This document shows positions 1 through 11,220 of a stretch of 64,000 nucleotides of DNA, piece after piece. Under the pieces are notes generated by a model that searched no databases, had not been told where the DNA came from, and saw only the letters and a list, made by a program, of their open reading frames with translations. Source of the stretch: Hexactinellida sp. DTS-2022 (taxonomy: Eukaryota > Porifera > Hexactinellida); the NCBI GenBank assembly GCA_028753945.1, contig JAPNXP010000001.1:3896501-3960500 (forward strand). Direction: 5' to 3'. The stretch's first letter is position 1, and each line of letters starts with the position of its first letter. The position numbers and the translations under genes were made by a program.

Positions 1-303
1 GAAAAACTTCGTAATTGTAATTGTAATTGTAATTGAATTTTTTTGTCATAATTGTAATTGTAATTGGAGTACATAATTGTAATTACGTCTTAGTTATGCC
101 CAAAGGCTAAAGCTACGCTTACAATCCCAATTAACGTACTTATGTGTTAATTCTTAACATTATTGGTTTTGGTGCTTCTTTGGTGCTTCTCAGGAATTGT
201 TAAGTGTGAGTTGACAACTTCACGAGTAAGCATATGGATTCCTTTTTCATTGTCCCCGTGCACTATAAATATGTTCACCGTTGTAATAATTAATTTCACT
301 GAG

Positions 304-2220
304 ATGACTCCTCCTATTTTCAAACACTATTCACAACCCACAGGGACAACTACAGGTCACTTCAAATTGACATGTAAACACTGCAGCAAGTCAGTCTCGG
401 GTTCCTACACATCCACTTCCAACTTTCACACACACATTAAGGTTATATTGAGAAATAAGAATTTATTTTAGATTTACTAAGTACTTTTAATGAAGTAGTA
501 TGTTTATCCCACGTTCTTTGTTTAGAGACATCATCCAGAAATTATCATAGATTCTATCCCGACACCATCGCAATCGATACAAGCCCCTGTAACTACCTTT
601 ATATCTGTTAATGTCAATCCAGCTCAATGGAAAGCAACAGATCCTAAACAGATAGAAATGACGGAATATTTGGTTAAATACATTTGCAATTCATTAAAGC
701 CCCTTTCTGAGGTTGAAAACCCTGATTTTTGTGCACTACTTAAGAAAGCCCAACCTGCTTACAAAATACCTTCTCGTAAGTATTTCAGTTCTAAGATCCT
801 CCCTGCGACATCTTCAAAGCTATACAGTGACATTTGTATAAGACTTAATCCACTACCTACAATATGTCTTACAGTGGATATTTGGACGAATAGGACAATG
901 CGTGCTTACATTGGTATTACTGGACATTTCATTGAAGATTATCAGTTACAGGGTGTTATGTTAGCATGTAGACGATTTGAGGGGACACATACCGCAGAAA
1001 ATGTATTGACAAATTACGAGGACATTATAACACAGTTCAATTTACAAGGAAAAGTCGGATACATCATCACAGACAATGCAGCCAATATGCTAAAAGCATT
1101 CGTTAAGTTGCCAGGTGCGGAAGTGGAACGTGGTGATGATAGTGAATCAGATGAGGATGAAGATCAAGATTTCTACATACCTGTCGATTCTCTTGAGGAG
1201 TTCTATCACATACCGCAGCACATTTCCTGTTTCATTCACACGCTACAGTTGGTAGTCCAGGATGGGCTAAAAGATATTGGCTCTGTGTCACCAATTATTA
1301 GCAAAGCATCAAAAATGGTTAGTTTTGTTCGTCATTCCTGCAAAGCTTCTTCTCTTTTTGAAAATCATAACAAACTCCAGGCAAAGAATGATACTAGGTG
1401 GAATAGCACAAATAAGATGCTGAAATCACTTTTAAATGTCGACCCTCGAATAATTGAGGAACTGGACTACCCATCGAAATTAACCAAGTATGAGATGAAA
1501 ATTATAAGTGAGATTACAGCAATACTCACACCATTCGAATTAGCAACTATGAAATCTCAAGCACAGAATTCTGTAACATCAAGCTTGATAATCCCGTGCA
1601 TCCGCGGAATTAGAGCTGAACTGAAAGAATTGTTCACTACATATAAGTCGAAAATGTTAACTACCCTAACCTCATCTCTGGAAAGGCGACTGCTCAAGTA
1701 TGAAGAGGAAGACATTTTTAAACTGGCTGCTACCCTCGACCCTAGGTGGAAACTAGACTGGTGCGATCACTTAGAAGCAAATTATATTAAAGATCTGATA
1801 ACCAAGAAACTTTGTGAAATGATTCTCCATGTCCAATCGGATACTCTAGTTTCGGAAACTGAATCGATTGCTCCACCCAAGAAAAGATGCAAGCTCTTTA
1901 GTTTCATGGGTGATGGCGATGCATCTGTTAAGCAACAGGGTGACAACAATTCTTTAGCCTCAATTCAGCTGCGAAACTATCTTACTCAACCAAACATTCC
2001 CGAAGATCATGATCCACTCCAATACTGGAAACAGAACAAACAGACAATGCCTGAACTTACTACTCTTGCTCTTTATTATCTAGCAATACCTGCTTCGTCA
2101 GCTCCTGTAGAACGCTTGTTTTCTATCGCTGGGAAGGTGTTTCGCCCAGATAGATGCAGACTGTCAGACAAGAGGTTTGAGGAACTCATGTTTGTCAGAG
2201 GAAATAAGCACTTACAATAA
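304..2220 (+). CDS. hAT transposase with BED zinc finger (two exons)
   Basis: Cut-and-paste transposase. Exon 1 (304-441, possibly starting upstream at 163 in the same frame) encodes a BED finger: C-x2-C in KLTCKHCSKS followed by H-x-H in NFHTHIK. A short intron 442-525 (GT..AG, phase 0) joins it to exon 2 (526-2220), which opens with RHHPEII and so completes the usual BED consensus end. Exon 2 has the hAT RNase H-like core (TVDIWTNR with the first Asp; ITDNAANM with the second) and an acidic insert. It ends in the hAT C-terminal dimerisation block IPASSAPVERLFSIAG. No internal stop is seen, so the protein could be functional. The start at 304 is chosen because the 5' extension is hydrophobic and unlike a transposase. 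Confidence 0.88.
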
Positions 2221-2377
2221 TTATTACATCATTCTACTTAAGTATAATTGGATTCTTTAGTTAGAATAAATATATGCAATCGTTAATTACCATATTAATA
2301 GGGTAGATCCAAATAATACTTAAGATAACAAACTTTACATTAATTATATTGAAGATATATTTGAATATAGCATCAGT

Positions 2378-2525
2378 TTTGTAATTGTAATTGTAATCGT
2401 AATTATAATTGGGAGTAACTTCCCAATTATAACTGTAATTATAATTATAATTGGAAATTAAAGTTGCTTGTAATTGTAATTATAATTGCAAATTAAAACT
2501 AGTTGTAATTGTAACTGTAATTAAA
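2378..2525. repeat. Subterminal TAATTG-type repeats of the hAT element
   Basis: Many direct and inverted copies of TAATTGTAATTG-like 6-mers mirror those at about 8-90. They lie just inside the hAT right end and are probably transposase-binding subterminal repeats (inference from hAT biology). Confidence 0.6.
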
Positions 2526-2703
2526 TATTAAAATATAATTGAACCCAACCCTGACTGATAGTGATTACAGTGATTAGATGAGACATTTCTATTTAGATTA
2601 GACATTAATAGACATTTGGCCGTTTTATTTATATTTATACTTTTACTTTACGCTCCGAAGCGCAATAATAAACCCCACTTCTTTTTTGGTCAAACACCCC
2701 TGA

Positions 2704-2885
2704 CTCATGTGGATTCCTTATGGGGATTCCCTACAGGATTCCTAAGGGGATTCCCACAGGATTCCTAAGGGGATTCCCACAGGATCCTATGGGGATTCCC
2801 ACAGGATCCTATGGGGATTCCCACAGGATTTCTGTGGGAATGGGATGGGAATGGGAATGGAAATTCCCCTCCCACGGCAACCCTG
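2704..2885 (+). mobile_element. Truncated hAT MITE made of GGATTCC-type minisatellite
   Basis: Five to six imperfect units of GGGGATTCCCACAGGAT followed by the terminus CCCACGGCAACCCTG. The same terminus and internal repeat occur in the complete 650-bp copy at 54550-55199. Here the left terminus is missing. Confidence 0.7.
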
Positions 2886-3005
2886 CACATATTCCATGTG
2901 AAAGAAAAAAATTTTGGGAACAATTAATTAATAATTCAGCAAGTAATATTTTTCATAGACAATTTATATTGGAATAGAACATTTGAGGCATTCAAAAGGG
3001 TTAAT

Positions 3006-3853
3006 TTGTCTAATCTAAAATCCCAGCAAACTCTAAGAAGAATTAAATCAGACTTGAACTATATAGATAGGTTCTACAATGACGATATAATAGATATTTT
3101 GGAAACTCAAAGACATTTCCGTTTAGAGTTAGCAGACGATCAAATACCTGGTTCATTCAATATATGGTACAAGACCCATTTATTATTCATTTAAATACCT
3201 TAAAACAGATAGAAGTTTGTAAATTCTTAAAAAATAAAAATATTGTACTGAATATAGACGCCACCGGTTCTATTATCAAAAAGCCATCAATATGTGCAAA
3301 ATCGATATATACTATTATGCTCTTACTTTACAGCACCCTGAATTTTGCACGAGCCCTGTACCCATAGGCGCCGAAAGTGGGGGGGTTAGGGAGGGTGTCA
3401 CCCCCCCTGGCCGAGGAGAAGTCAGGGAAGAAAAATGGAAAATTACTGATTCCATAATGAGTTTGTATAAATTTCAGTTGATGATGTGTATATCTATACA
3501 ATTATCCCCATCCAACATTGATTTTATCCCCATACGCATTGTTTTTTTAACTTTGACATTTGAATATTACGTCACACCCCCCCTAGCGTTTGAGAGTTTC
3601 GGCGCCCATGCCTGTACCTGTTGCAGAAATGATAAGTAGTGACCAGGGAACCTCCGAAATAACTCATTTTTTAAATAAATGGATATTAACTAGTAAGCTA
3701 ATTCTCCATAAAGATATAAATATTTACCAAGTTGAAATGGACTATAGTTGGCCATTAATGCATAGTACATGTTTAGCATTCAATAAACAAATTATATCTA
3801 TATATTTATCTAAATGCTGGGAAATTGTAAACTGTAAACCAATGCAAAGTTAA
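3006..3853 (+). pseudogene. Broken transposon-associated gene of unknown function (DATGS motif)
   Basis: Three reading-frame blocks together resemble a protein family often seen next to animal DNA transposons. They are a helical lead ending LADDQIPGS (from 3006), then NIVLNIDATGSIIKKPS (from about 3164), then IYYYALTLQHPEFCTSPVP (frame of 3292) and VPVAEMISSDQGTSEITHFLNKW (frame of 3590). It ends near 3853 with a DYSWPLMHS motif. I do not know the biochemical function. The frame changes near 3160 and near 3290, and a 248-bp MITE at 3363-3610 splits the SPVP/VAEM junction. With the MITE and one duplication copy taken out, the last two blocks fall in one frame. Confidence 0.6.
3363..3610. mobile_element. 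248-bp MITE with 8-bp target duplication CCTGTACC
   Basis: Terminal inverted repeats CATAGGCGCCGAAA / TTTCGGCGCCCATG, flanked by identical CCTGTACC at 3355-3362 and 3611-3618. An 8-bp duplication fits hAT or Merlin-type transposition. The insertion interrupts the DATGS-motif gene. Confidence 0.85.
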
Positions 3854-3961
3854 ATTTACCAACTGTATTGCATCTCTGTTCGGCACACATAATGCATAGG
3901 ATTAGTTACAAATTAGATAAGAAGTATAAAATTGATAAACGACTCTAACGGTTAGTGCTAC
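3854..3961. other. Short unassigned gap
   Basis: AT-rich sequence with no gene or repeat that I can support, between the broken gene and the inverted-repeat-bounded segment. Confidence 0.4.
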
Positions 3962-4302
3962 CAGGGACTTCTTTAATATAGGGACTGTAAACTTCGTTTT
4001 ACGGTAAAATTAGCGTAGGCCTAAAACAGTATTGTTACTTATTGATATCTCGTAATCCGCTCATGCTAGACACAGGAAATGTATTATTGTCGTATAGGAA
4101 GTCATATTTTGGGAGTCCTTGGTCATATTGCCTAATCTCAAATATTTGTGGAATGTTAGTTTTGCGGTTTTCACAACTTTTCCATATATGGTAATAATAT
4201 CAAATTCTCGACTTCAGTTCGAGTTAGAAATAAGAAATGTATTATTGTCGAATAGGAAGTCACATGTAAGGAGATATTGGCATATTGACTATCACTAATT
4301 AG

Positions 4303-4600
4303 CAGTGCTCGACAAATTAGGTGGTTTGTTGCCGTTAGCCACAAAATCTTTCTTAAACCACCAAATTTTGCCTTTGGAGGGTTAACTAATCGTCGATAAT
4401 TGTGGATTATTTGACCTTGTGTAGATTATATTTTTTGTTGCATTATTTGTTATTAATATTAGTGTTGTTTACGGCATCAGAAGTTTGTTAGGCCACCATT
4501 GGTTTGTTAAACCAGCCATTGTTTATTCTTTAGCCACCATAAAAAGCGAGGTGGTGGCATAATTAGTCACCATCAAAATTACATTTTGTCGAGTACTTTA
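4303..4600 (+). mobile_element. hAT MITE (CAGTGCTCGACAAA family), copy 1
   Basis: Starts CAGTGCTCGACAAA and ends with a decayed complement. Flanks CTAATTAG (4295-4302) and GTAATTAG (4601-4608) form a 7/8 target duplication. The complete, better-preserved relative is at 19269-19567. Confidence 0.75.
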
Positions 4601-5263
4601 GTAATTAGTTTAATAACTCGTAGTATGTATCATAGTTTACCTACTTATATTACAACTCGTATCTACAAGCTCTTGTGAGAAGACATACAGAGGGGCTTAG
4701 GGTGGGTACCTGCCTACTTCTAGATCCGCTACTTAAGAGGATAAATCGACGAGTGTACAAATCATCGTAATTTATATAGTTAAATTTATTGATAGTATAG
4801 GTAGTATACAAATGTTATGAGTAGAGATTATAAAACAGCCAGAATGATTATTTAGCATCGATGTGTAAAATTAGGAATTATGTTAGTTAGGATTTTTTAC
4901 TAATACTGATCTATTGACATTTATTGAACCACCTTTTATTATTAATAGTTCAGCTCTTTATAATAGTATTTTGTTTATCAGTTGCATTCATGCAACTTGA
5001 AGCGTCTTAGAGACTGACATCAGGATACGAATTATGCCAAAGCATTGTGCAATTGTGCAGGGTATAATTGTATAGGTGGGCAATAGTTTATACTCCGTTT
5101 TCATACTGATTAAAATTAACGGAATAGGTGGATTGAGGTAATGCCAAATAACCCAGGGAGTCTCAAAGATCGAAGAGAAATCTTTGTGCGTGAATCACAT
5201 TTGAATTTGTTTGGGTGACTGTGTAAAAGGTGGAATGCAGCCAGTTGGACCTCCTACCGATTT

Positions 5264-5494
5264 AAATCGGTAAACAATGGCTGGTTTAACAAACCAATGG
5301 TGGCCTAACAAACTTCTGATGCCGTAAAACAACACTAATATTAATAACAAATAATGCAACAAAAAATATAATCTACACAAGGTCAAATAATCCACAATTA
5401 TCGACGATTAGTCAACCCTCCAAAGGCAAAATTTGGTGGTTTAAGAAAGATTTTGTGGCTAACGGCAACAAACCACCTAATTTGTCGAGCACTG
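5264..5494 (-). mobile_element. hAT MITE (CAGTGCTCGACAAA family), copy 2, truncated
   Basis: Reverse-oriented copy ending GTCGAGCACTG at 5494 and followed by the same CTAATTAG flank as copy 1. It arrived by inverted duplication, not by a separate insertion. Its other terminus is missing. Confidence 0.7.
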
Positions 5495-5854
5495 CTAATT
5501 AGTGATAGTCAATATGCAAATATCTCCTTACATGTGACTTCCTATTCGACAATAATACATTTCTTATTTCTAACTCTAACTGAAGTCGAGAATTTGATAT
5601 TATTACCATATATGGAAAAGTTGTGAAAACAGCAAAACTAACATTCCACAAATATTTGAGATTAGGCAATATGACCAATGGAATCTAAAGTAGTCTATGA
5701 ATGGATTAAAGCAAATTAAATTAAATAAGGAATTTGTGAGCTTAAATCAAACTCACACCGTGGATAACATTGCTAAAATATATAACAAATAATACAATGT
5801 ATTATTAATAGACAATGAATTAATGGCATTAAACTCAAGATGGTTCAAAGATAG

Positions 5855-5982
5855 AAAAAAATCCAATATTGCAGCCTGTGCCGACGCATGTTCCTTTGGT
5901 GGGACTATATATTGATTGTGGTTTATTGATAGTGCCTCGTAAGGAACATGCTGTCGGCACAGGCTGTAATTTTGGATTTTTT
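5855..5982. repeat. 130-bp hairpin repeat, copy 1
   Basis: Palindrome with arms of about 53 nt (AATCCA..TTGCAGCCTGTGCC / GGCACAGGCTG..TTGGATT) around a short AT-rich loop. One of nine recognisable copies. Arm order is mirrored relative to the copies after 29 kb. Confidence 0.85.
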
Positions 5983-6692
5983 ACGCCAAGTCATCAACGC
6001 CTCAAGGTGACAAGAACCATTTGTTAATTAGTCCGTCTCACAAGGATCGGTAGATAAATTTGAAGTTTGTGTCTATCATAAACCATCTTGAGTTTACTGC
6101 CATTCATTAATTATGTATTGATAATAAATTATATTAATAGTTATTTATTTTAGCAATGTTATCCACGGAGAGTTGAGTAAAGTCAATAAATTCCTTATAT
6201 AATTATATTTTACTTAATCCATTGTATAGTAATACTACAATTAGATAGAAGCCAGCTTGAATTTATAAGTTAAATCAATATAATTATCGCGAGTTTAATC
6301 AATAGAGTAAGATTTAACAAGTTAAATCAATATAATTATTACAAGTTGAAACAATAGAATTAGATTTGACACTTTTACTGAAATTGAAGTGTGAGTAAAC
6401 AAAGAAATTTCAACCCCCATTTGTGGCATGAATAAAAACATTCGTAAAATTTGTCGTTTCCCATTAGACGCAAAACTTTATGGTGAATCCAATGGTGAAA
6501 TAAAAATTGCGGGTTTAGTAAACAATTTTTGAGTTATGGCCCAGACAAATTGTAAAAGGTGTCAAAAATGTGTCCAAAACGTGTTAATCAAAAATCGTAA
6601 CCCCAGGTGCAAATTAGACTGTCCATCCGCACCTACATGCCAAGTTTCAGCCCATCAACTATAAAGCTCTGGCCAGGGCACCGTCTACGGAG

Positions 6693-6822
6693 AAAAAATC
6701 CAAAATTGCAGCCTGTGCCGACGCATGTTCCTTTGGTGGCACTATATTTTGGTGGTGGTTTATTGATAGTGCCTCCAAAGGAACATGCTGTGGGCACAGG
6801 CTGCAATTTTTGGATTTTTTTT
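6693..6822. repeat. 130-bp hairpin repeat, copy 2
   Basis: Same palindrome as copy 1, nearly perfect stem, loop around TTTTGGTGGTGGTTTATTG. It is flanked by a block containing GGCCAGGGCACCGTCTACGG that also borders several other copies. Confidence 0.88.
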
Positions 6823-7183
6823 CGCCATGTCATCATCACTATGAAGGTGTTAAATTATTTCAGAGAGGTGTTTCGGAGGGCAACGACCCTTAGAGTTGTG
6901 GAAGTTTCGCTTTAACTCACTTCATTTGAGAGATATACAAGTTTCAGTAGAATATATTCCGTGATGACTCAGCATTTTTTAAGTGCGTGTTGGGTATTCA
7001 CCCATCTCCAACCAACCCATGCGAATTATTTAATTCACAAAATTATAAAATACATTTTTTTACGATGTCATAATCACCTCAAGGTGTCAAGACCCACTAG
7101 TATAGGTGGTACATGGCCTACTTAATATACGGCTATATATGTCGCCGAGAAGGCCATCAAACAAATAGGCCAGATTCTAATTT

Positions 7184-8120
7184 TCAAAATGGAGAAATTA
7201 TCTTTATTCGAATAATTTGCAATGATAGAGCTGAAAAGTGTATTATAACTATATAGGAATATGATATCCAGGTATACATAGCACCCTCCAGAATTGTGAT
7301 ATGTCATCATCTGATGACGTTATGGTTATTTTGGTTGCGAATTAACTTGTTTTTCTAGCATACTTTTAACATAGTTAAACGCGTTATAAATGTTCAAAAT
7401 TGGAACATGGTTATACCCAGAAGAAGTTGGATAAAATATAGCGAAATTATAAATGGAATGTTGACACATTCCTCGGTTGCCATGAAAAATGGATATTTCC
7501 GAAAATGTGCCATAACTCAAAAACTATGAATGTTATCTAAACTAGACTGGTACTGATCTGTCCAGAATAGATAACTTCCTATTCATCGATAATACATTTT
7601 ATATGCCTAACTTCAATAATTTTTGAGATAGTGAGTCATTACCTAATAATGAATTAAGTGTTAATTATCTCATTATCTCAAAAATTATTGAAGTTAGGCA
7701 TATAAAATGTATTATCGATGAATAGGAAGTTATCTATTCTGGACAGATCAGTACCAGTATAGTTTAGATAACATTCATAGTTTTTGAGTTATGGCACATT
7801 TTCGGAAATATCCATTTTTCATGGCAACCGAGGAATGTGTCAACATTCCATTTATAATTTCGCTATATTTTATCCAACTTCTTCTGGGTATAACCATGTT
7901 CCAATTTTGAACATTTATAACGCGTTTAACTATGTTAAAAGTATGCTAGAAAAACAAGTTAATTCGCAACCAAAATAACCATAACGTCATCAGATGATGA
8001 CATATCACAATTCTGGAGGGTGCTATGTATACCTGGATACCATATTCCTATATAGCTATAATACACTTTTCAGCTCTATCATTGCTGATTATTGGAATAA
8101 AGATCAATTCTCCATTTTTC
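7184..8120. repeat. Near-perfect 0.9-kb palindrome (foldback)
   Basis: Arms 7184-7629 and 7674-8120 are reverse complements over about 445 bp with very few differences, separated by a 44-nt loop. Over the inner 320 bp the two arms even share an identical 64-codon open frame (7326-7520 minus, 7784-7978 plus); I regard this as a by-product of arm identity. No terminal target duplication was found. Confidence 0.9.
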
Positions 8121-8874
8121 AATGCACTTTAAGTAATCCATGGTACACAAATTTTCGCCTAGCAAGTCAGGCCTTGTATACCGAAGGTCACGACCGTAAC
8201 GTAGTAATATATATTTAGCTGAACAATTTATTAATCATATTTTCAACAATATCATTCCTAGTTAAGAGGATATTGCGAATTTCGTGTTATGATGAAGTAA
8301 TAGAACAAAAATATGGAATTTTGACCACATTTGGGTGTGACCACGCCTTTTTGCCAAAATTAGGGCGGGGAGTGAGTTGTGAACCTTGAAATTGTCATTT
8401 TTGAATTCAGCGCCCAAAGATTGTGTTAGAGACCAAATTTAGTGAATAAAAATACAGAATTGACCATATTTTCAGTCATACAATGTTCAGCCTACGCATT
8501 TTTGACTGTGGTTTGGCTTTGTCGCGTCAGGGTATCTAGTAGTCCGTGTATACACTAACCAGACACAAAAGTTTTTGAACAGGAATTCGAATGCAGACAC
8601 AATATTCTCCTGATAACTTATCGATGGCTGGCTAAATTACACTGAGGTGACTATAAATATCTTACCATAGTTATAAATAAAAAATATTATGATTTTATGT
8701 CTTTTTAGCCACTAGCCATGAAGTGGCATAAGTAGCTCAAACTACAAAACAGGGTCGGGGCAATCCTCCTATGGAGAGTGCCAAAATAATAATATAGGCT
8801 AATGGGAACGCCTTAGGTAAATCAATGTGATCTACTGAGTCCCTAAATATGAATTCCCATTTCCCATTCGCCAA
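8121..8874. other. Unassigned AT-rich stretch
   Basis: No gene or repeat boundary that I can support. Sequence around 8560-8780 is complex but lacks coding signals. Confidence 0.4.
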
Positions 8875-9185
8875 TAATATATTTCATATGTATAAAACTA
8901 ACTAATCTCGAGATTTTAACAATATTACCATATATGGAAAGGTGTGAGAATCGTATAACTTACATTCCACAAATATTTTCGATAAACCAATATTACCGTT
9001 GGACTCCCAAAATATGATTTCCTGTACGAAAATGATACATTTGATATGTATAAAGTTAAGTAATCTCGAGATTTTTACAATATTACCATATATGGAAGGG
9101 TGCTGAAAATCGCATAACCTACATTCCACAAATATTTTCGATAAACCAATATTACCGTTGGACTCCCAAAATATGACTTCCTATA
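8875..9185. repeat. Tandem pair of a roughly 155-bp unit
   Basis: Two adjacent units each contain CATATATGGAA, CATTCCACAAATATTTTCG and GGACTCCCAAAATATGA. The same unit appears singly at 4060-4190 (reverse) and near 59220-59335, so it belongs to a dispersed family. Confidence 0.65.
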
Positions 9186-9325
9186 CGACAATAATACATT
9201 TCCTGTGTCTAGCATTAGCGGATTACGGGATATCAATAAGTAACAATACTGTTTTAGGCCTACGCTAATTTTACCGTAAAACGAAGTTTACAGTCCCTAT
9301 ATTAAAGAAGTCCCTGCCGTTACTA

Positions 9326-9607
9326 GGTTAAACTTACTCCATTGCCATTGCAACGTTATTTTTAATCAGTTGCCGTTACATTTAAGGTAACTGTACTGAT
9401 TAAAGGTAAACGGATTAACTTAACAAAGTACGGAGTAATGGTAACGGAAGAAATAAAGTAACAGTAGCGGAGTAAAAGTAACGGGAGAAAAAAAGTAACA
9501 GAAGACAAATAAAGTAACGGTTACGGGAGATAAAAAGTAACGGTAACGGGAGATATAAAGTAACGGTAACGAAGTAACGGAAGATTTAGTAACGGAGCAC
9601 ATCACTG
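9326..9607 (-). mobile_element. hAT MITE (GTAACGG-repeat family), truncated
   Basis: Runs of GTAACGGTAACG-type repeats ending GGAGCACATCACTG at 9607, the same terminus as the complete copy at 21709-22299. The other end is missing. Confidence 0.7.
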
Positions 9608-10612
9608 ATGGAAACTTGTTCAAATTAAGTCATGTCGTCTGTATAATGTCGAACTCGGGTTCGGACTATATCAAAGTGCATGTGTACAAATTTTGGTGTT
9701 TTTGTCAAAAAATGAACAATCTGCTGATATTTAGGGCTATGCGGCTCGAATATATACGTACTTTCAGACCAGCCTGACCAGGGAATCAGTTTTTCCGCGG
9801 GCCCACGTCGAACGGATACATCTTCGATTTTTTTAATTGCGGATCTCTGTTAAATTGCAGACAGTTAAAATAGGAAATCATTTAGATGAAATCTAGGTAT
9901 TCGTATCAAAAAATCATTGAAATCAAAAATACGATCACTGAAAGCCCAAAGATTGATGGAGTCAGAGAATAAAACTATGTGGCGTCCAGAAAAAATACAG
10001 CTAAACTTCTATGATTCCTATAAATTGTGACCCGTCAGCGTTAATATTAAAATACTCAAACCAGATTAACTATGAAATCAAGCGGGGTAGAAAGAAGCTT
10101 CCAAAGCGACAAATTATGGTTAGCATCCGAACACCATTATGAAATCATTTAACACCTTATGGTAATGATGACACAATTAAATCACAAATTATAGCTATGC
10201 CGACAGACAGCATTTACATTCGGGGGCACTATCAATCAACCAAACACCAAAATATAGTGCCTCCAGAAGAACAAGCTGCGAGTGTATTAGATTAAATCTG
10301 TCCCACTCAATATTGTAGAATCTGTCACAGTCCATTCCAAATATTGATCTAATTGGACCATGTATCATAGCTTAAAAAATATCATAGCGGAGTAAGTAGT
10401 ATTACAGTCCAAAAATATGTCGACTCAAAATAATTAATTAAGCCAACATAACGAATATAGAAATAATTCGCATTTAGAGACAAGTAAAAGCATAAACCGG
10501 ATATGATGTGTTAAATTATAAACCTGAGATTCAAAACACATTATGAATAACGGGATGGTAAATTCCCAAAAAAGTGCGGTAAAAGCACTAAAAGGCATAG
10601 TTGCATTATACG
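9608..10612. other. Probable PKC intron sequence, no gene
   Basis: AT-rich. The only recognisable item is a badly decayed relative of the 130-bp hairpin at about 10205-10290 (GCACTATCAAT and AATATAGTGCCTCCAG arms). It lies downstream, in minus-strand sense, of the PKC exon donor. Confidence 0.45.
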
Positions 10613-10773
10613 TAACGTATAACGTATATATGGTACCATTATACGATAGGTGAACGTATAATGCCATCATACGTAACTTATAATCATCATACAACGTATA
10701 ATGTATAACAAATTTAACGTATATATGGTCCATTATACGCTCCCCGAACGTATAACGTATAATCGTATAATGC
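10613..10773. mobile_element. Small palindromic MITE, ATACGT-rich
   Basis: Begins GCATTATACG and ends CGTATAATGC. The interior is built from repeated CGTATAA/TTATACG words. No clear target duplication. Confidence 0.6.
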
Positions 10774-10857
10774 ATCTAAGCTAGTAAAAGGAGACTCAGC
10801 CAGACAAATTTTGATGGCATTTCAAATGGGAAAGTTGCACAATAATTAAATAATTAC

Positions 10858-11220
10858 CTGCATTATAATTTGTCCAAAAGGAGCAAGATCAAGTGCTAAT
10901 TTCACAGCATTGCCGCTTGAGTCCGAGCGGTAATGTTCAGCAAGCGTCATCAAATCAACCGTAACATCTGAAATGGGCTTTTCAGGAGAATCCATTATTA
11001 TTATTTGCATTCTTCTCCCATCATGTATATGAGAATCAAAACATCTTCCCCATTCTGGAAAAAATGTCTTTTTAATCTGAATAAAATTTGTACAGCCTGA
11101 AGTAGTAACCTCTTTCTCTTTGATATTTACAGATGGAAATGGCTCTTGGGATAAATTTAGACTATTTGAAGGAGAAATCTTCACTTCAATGAGTTTAATA
11201 CGAAGAAAAGGACCAGACAT
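10858..11220 (-). CDS. Novel protein kinase C, first coding exon (C2-like domain)
   Basis: The exon encodes 121 residues starting MSGPFLRIKLIEV and ending ..DLAPFGQIIMQ at a phase-0 donor (CAG then GTAATT at 10857-10852). It matches the N-terminal C2-like domain of PKC delta/theta along its length: PFLRI start, PFPSVNIKEK, a FFPEWGRCFDSHIHDGRRMQI core like PEWKSTFDAHIYEGRVIQI in PKC delta, then the DVTVDLMTLAE segment. Novel PKC C2 domains do not bind calcium and act in protein and membrane interactions. The kinase, C1 and remaining exons should lie to the left on the minus strand, beyond the window. The upstream in-frame Met at 11256 is less likely because its 12 extra residues are hydrophobic and atypical. 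Confidence 0.87.

Larger units (their letters stand above)
1..2553 (+). mobile_element. hAT transposon, left end outside the window
   Basis: Segment carrying a hAT transposase and ending at 2553 in the inverted end CAACCCTG, the reverse complement of the CAGGGTTG end typical of hAT elements. Both subterminal regions (about 8-90 and 2378-2525) are runs of TAATTG/GTAATT-type 6-mers, which in hAT elements often serve as transposase subterminal binding sites. The left terminus is cut off by the window, so the target duplication cannot be tested. The coding region is almost clean, suggesting a fairly young copy. Confidence 0.8.
4200..5690. repeat. Inverted duplication with a MITE in each arm
   Basis: 4200-4530 is repeated in reverse at 5277-5690, including a hAT MITE and the host sequence beside it. 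Both arms therefore derive from one sequence that already carried the MITE. The spacer (4600-5260) is unique AT-rich sequence. Confidence 0.7.
5690..7115. repeat. Composite of dispersed repeats carrying the 130-bp hairpin
   Basis: Blocks here recur at 27900-31010, 39480-44320 and 45614-47744. They include a CCGTGGATAACATTGC block, a TTCCAGCTGGCTTC-like block, a CACCTTGAGGTG block and a GATGACTCAGCATTTTT block, arranged around a central palindromic hairpin. Block order differs between places, as expected of nested or recombined non-autonomous elements. No coding sequence is convincing. Confidence 0.6.
3962..9316. mobile_element. 5.4-kb segment bounded by inverted repeats starting CAGGGACTTC
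   Basis: The left end (3962 to about 4120) reads CAGGGACTTCTTTAATATAG and the right end (about 9160 to 9316) is its near-perfect reverse complement. Weaker similarity runs on for about another 100 bp inward. The flanking 8-mers do not match, so a single transposition event is not proven; the repeats could be two separate copies in opposite orientation. Inside are an inverted duplication (4200-5690), hairpin-family repeats and the 7184-8120 palindrome. No transposase gene is recognisable. Confidence 0.5.

Noticed and set aside
6607..6915. Open frames translating to ..LQPVPTHVPLVALYF.. and similar in many places
   Set aside because: They read through the 130-bp hairpin on either strand and recur wherever a hairpin copy lies, so they are products of the repeat, not genes.
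7326..7978. Identical 64-codon frames on opposite strands
   Set aside because: They are the two arms of the 7184-8120 palindrome. No homology, codon bias or start context supports translation.
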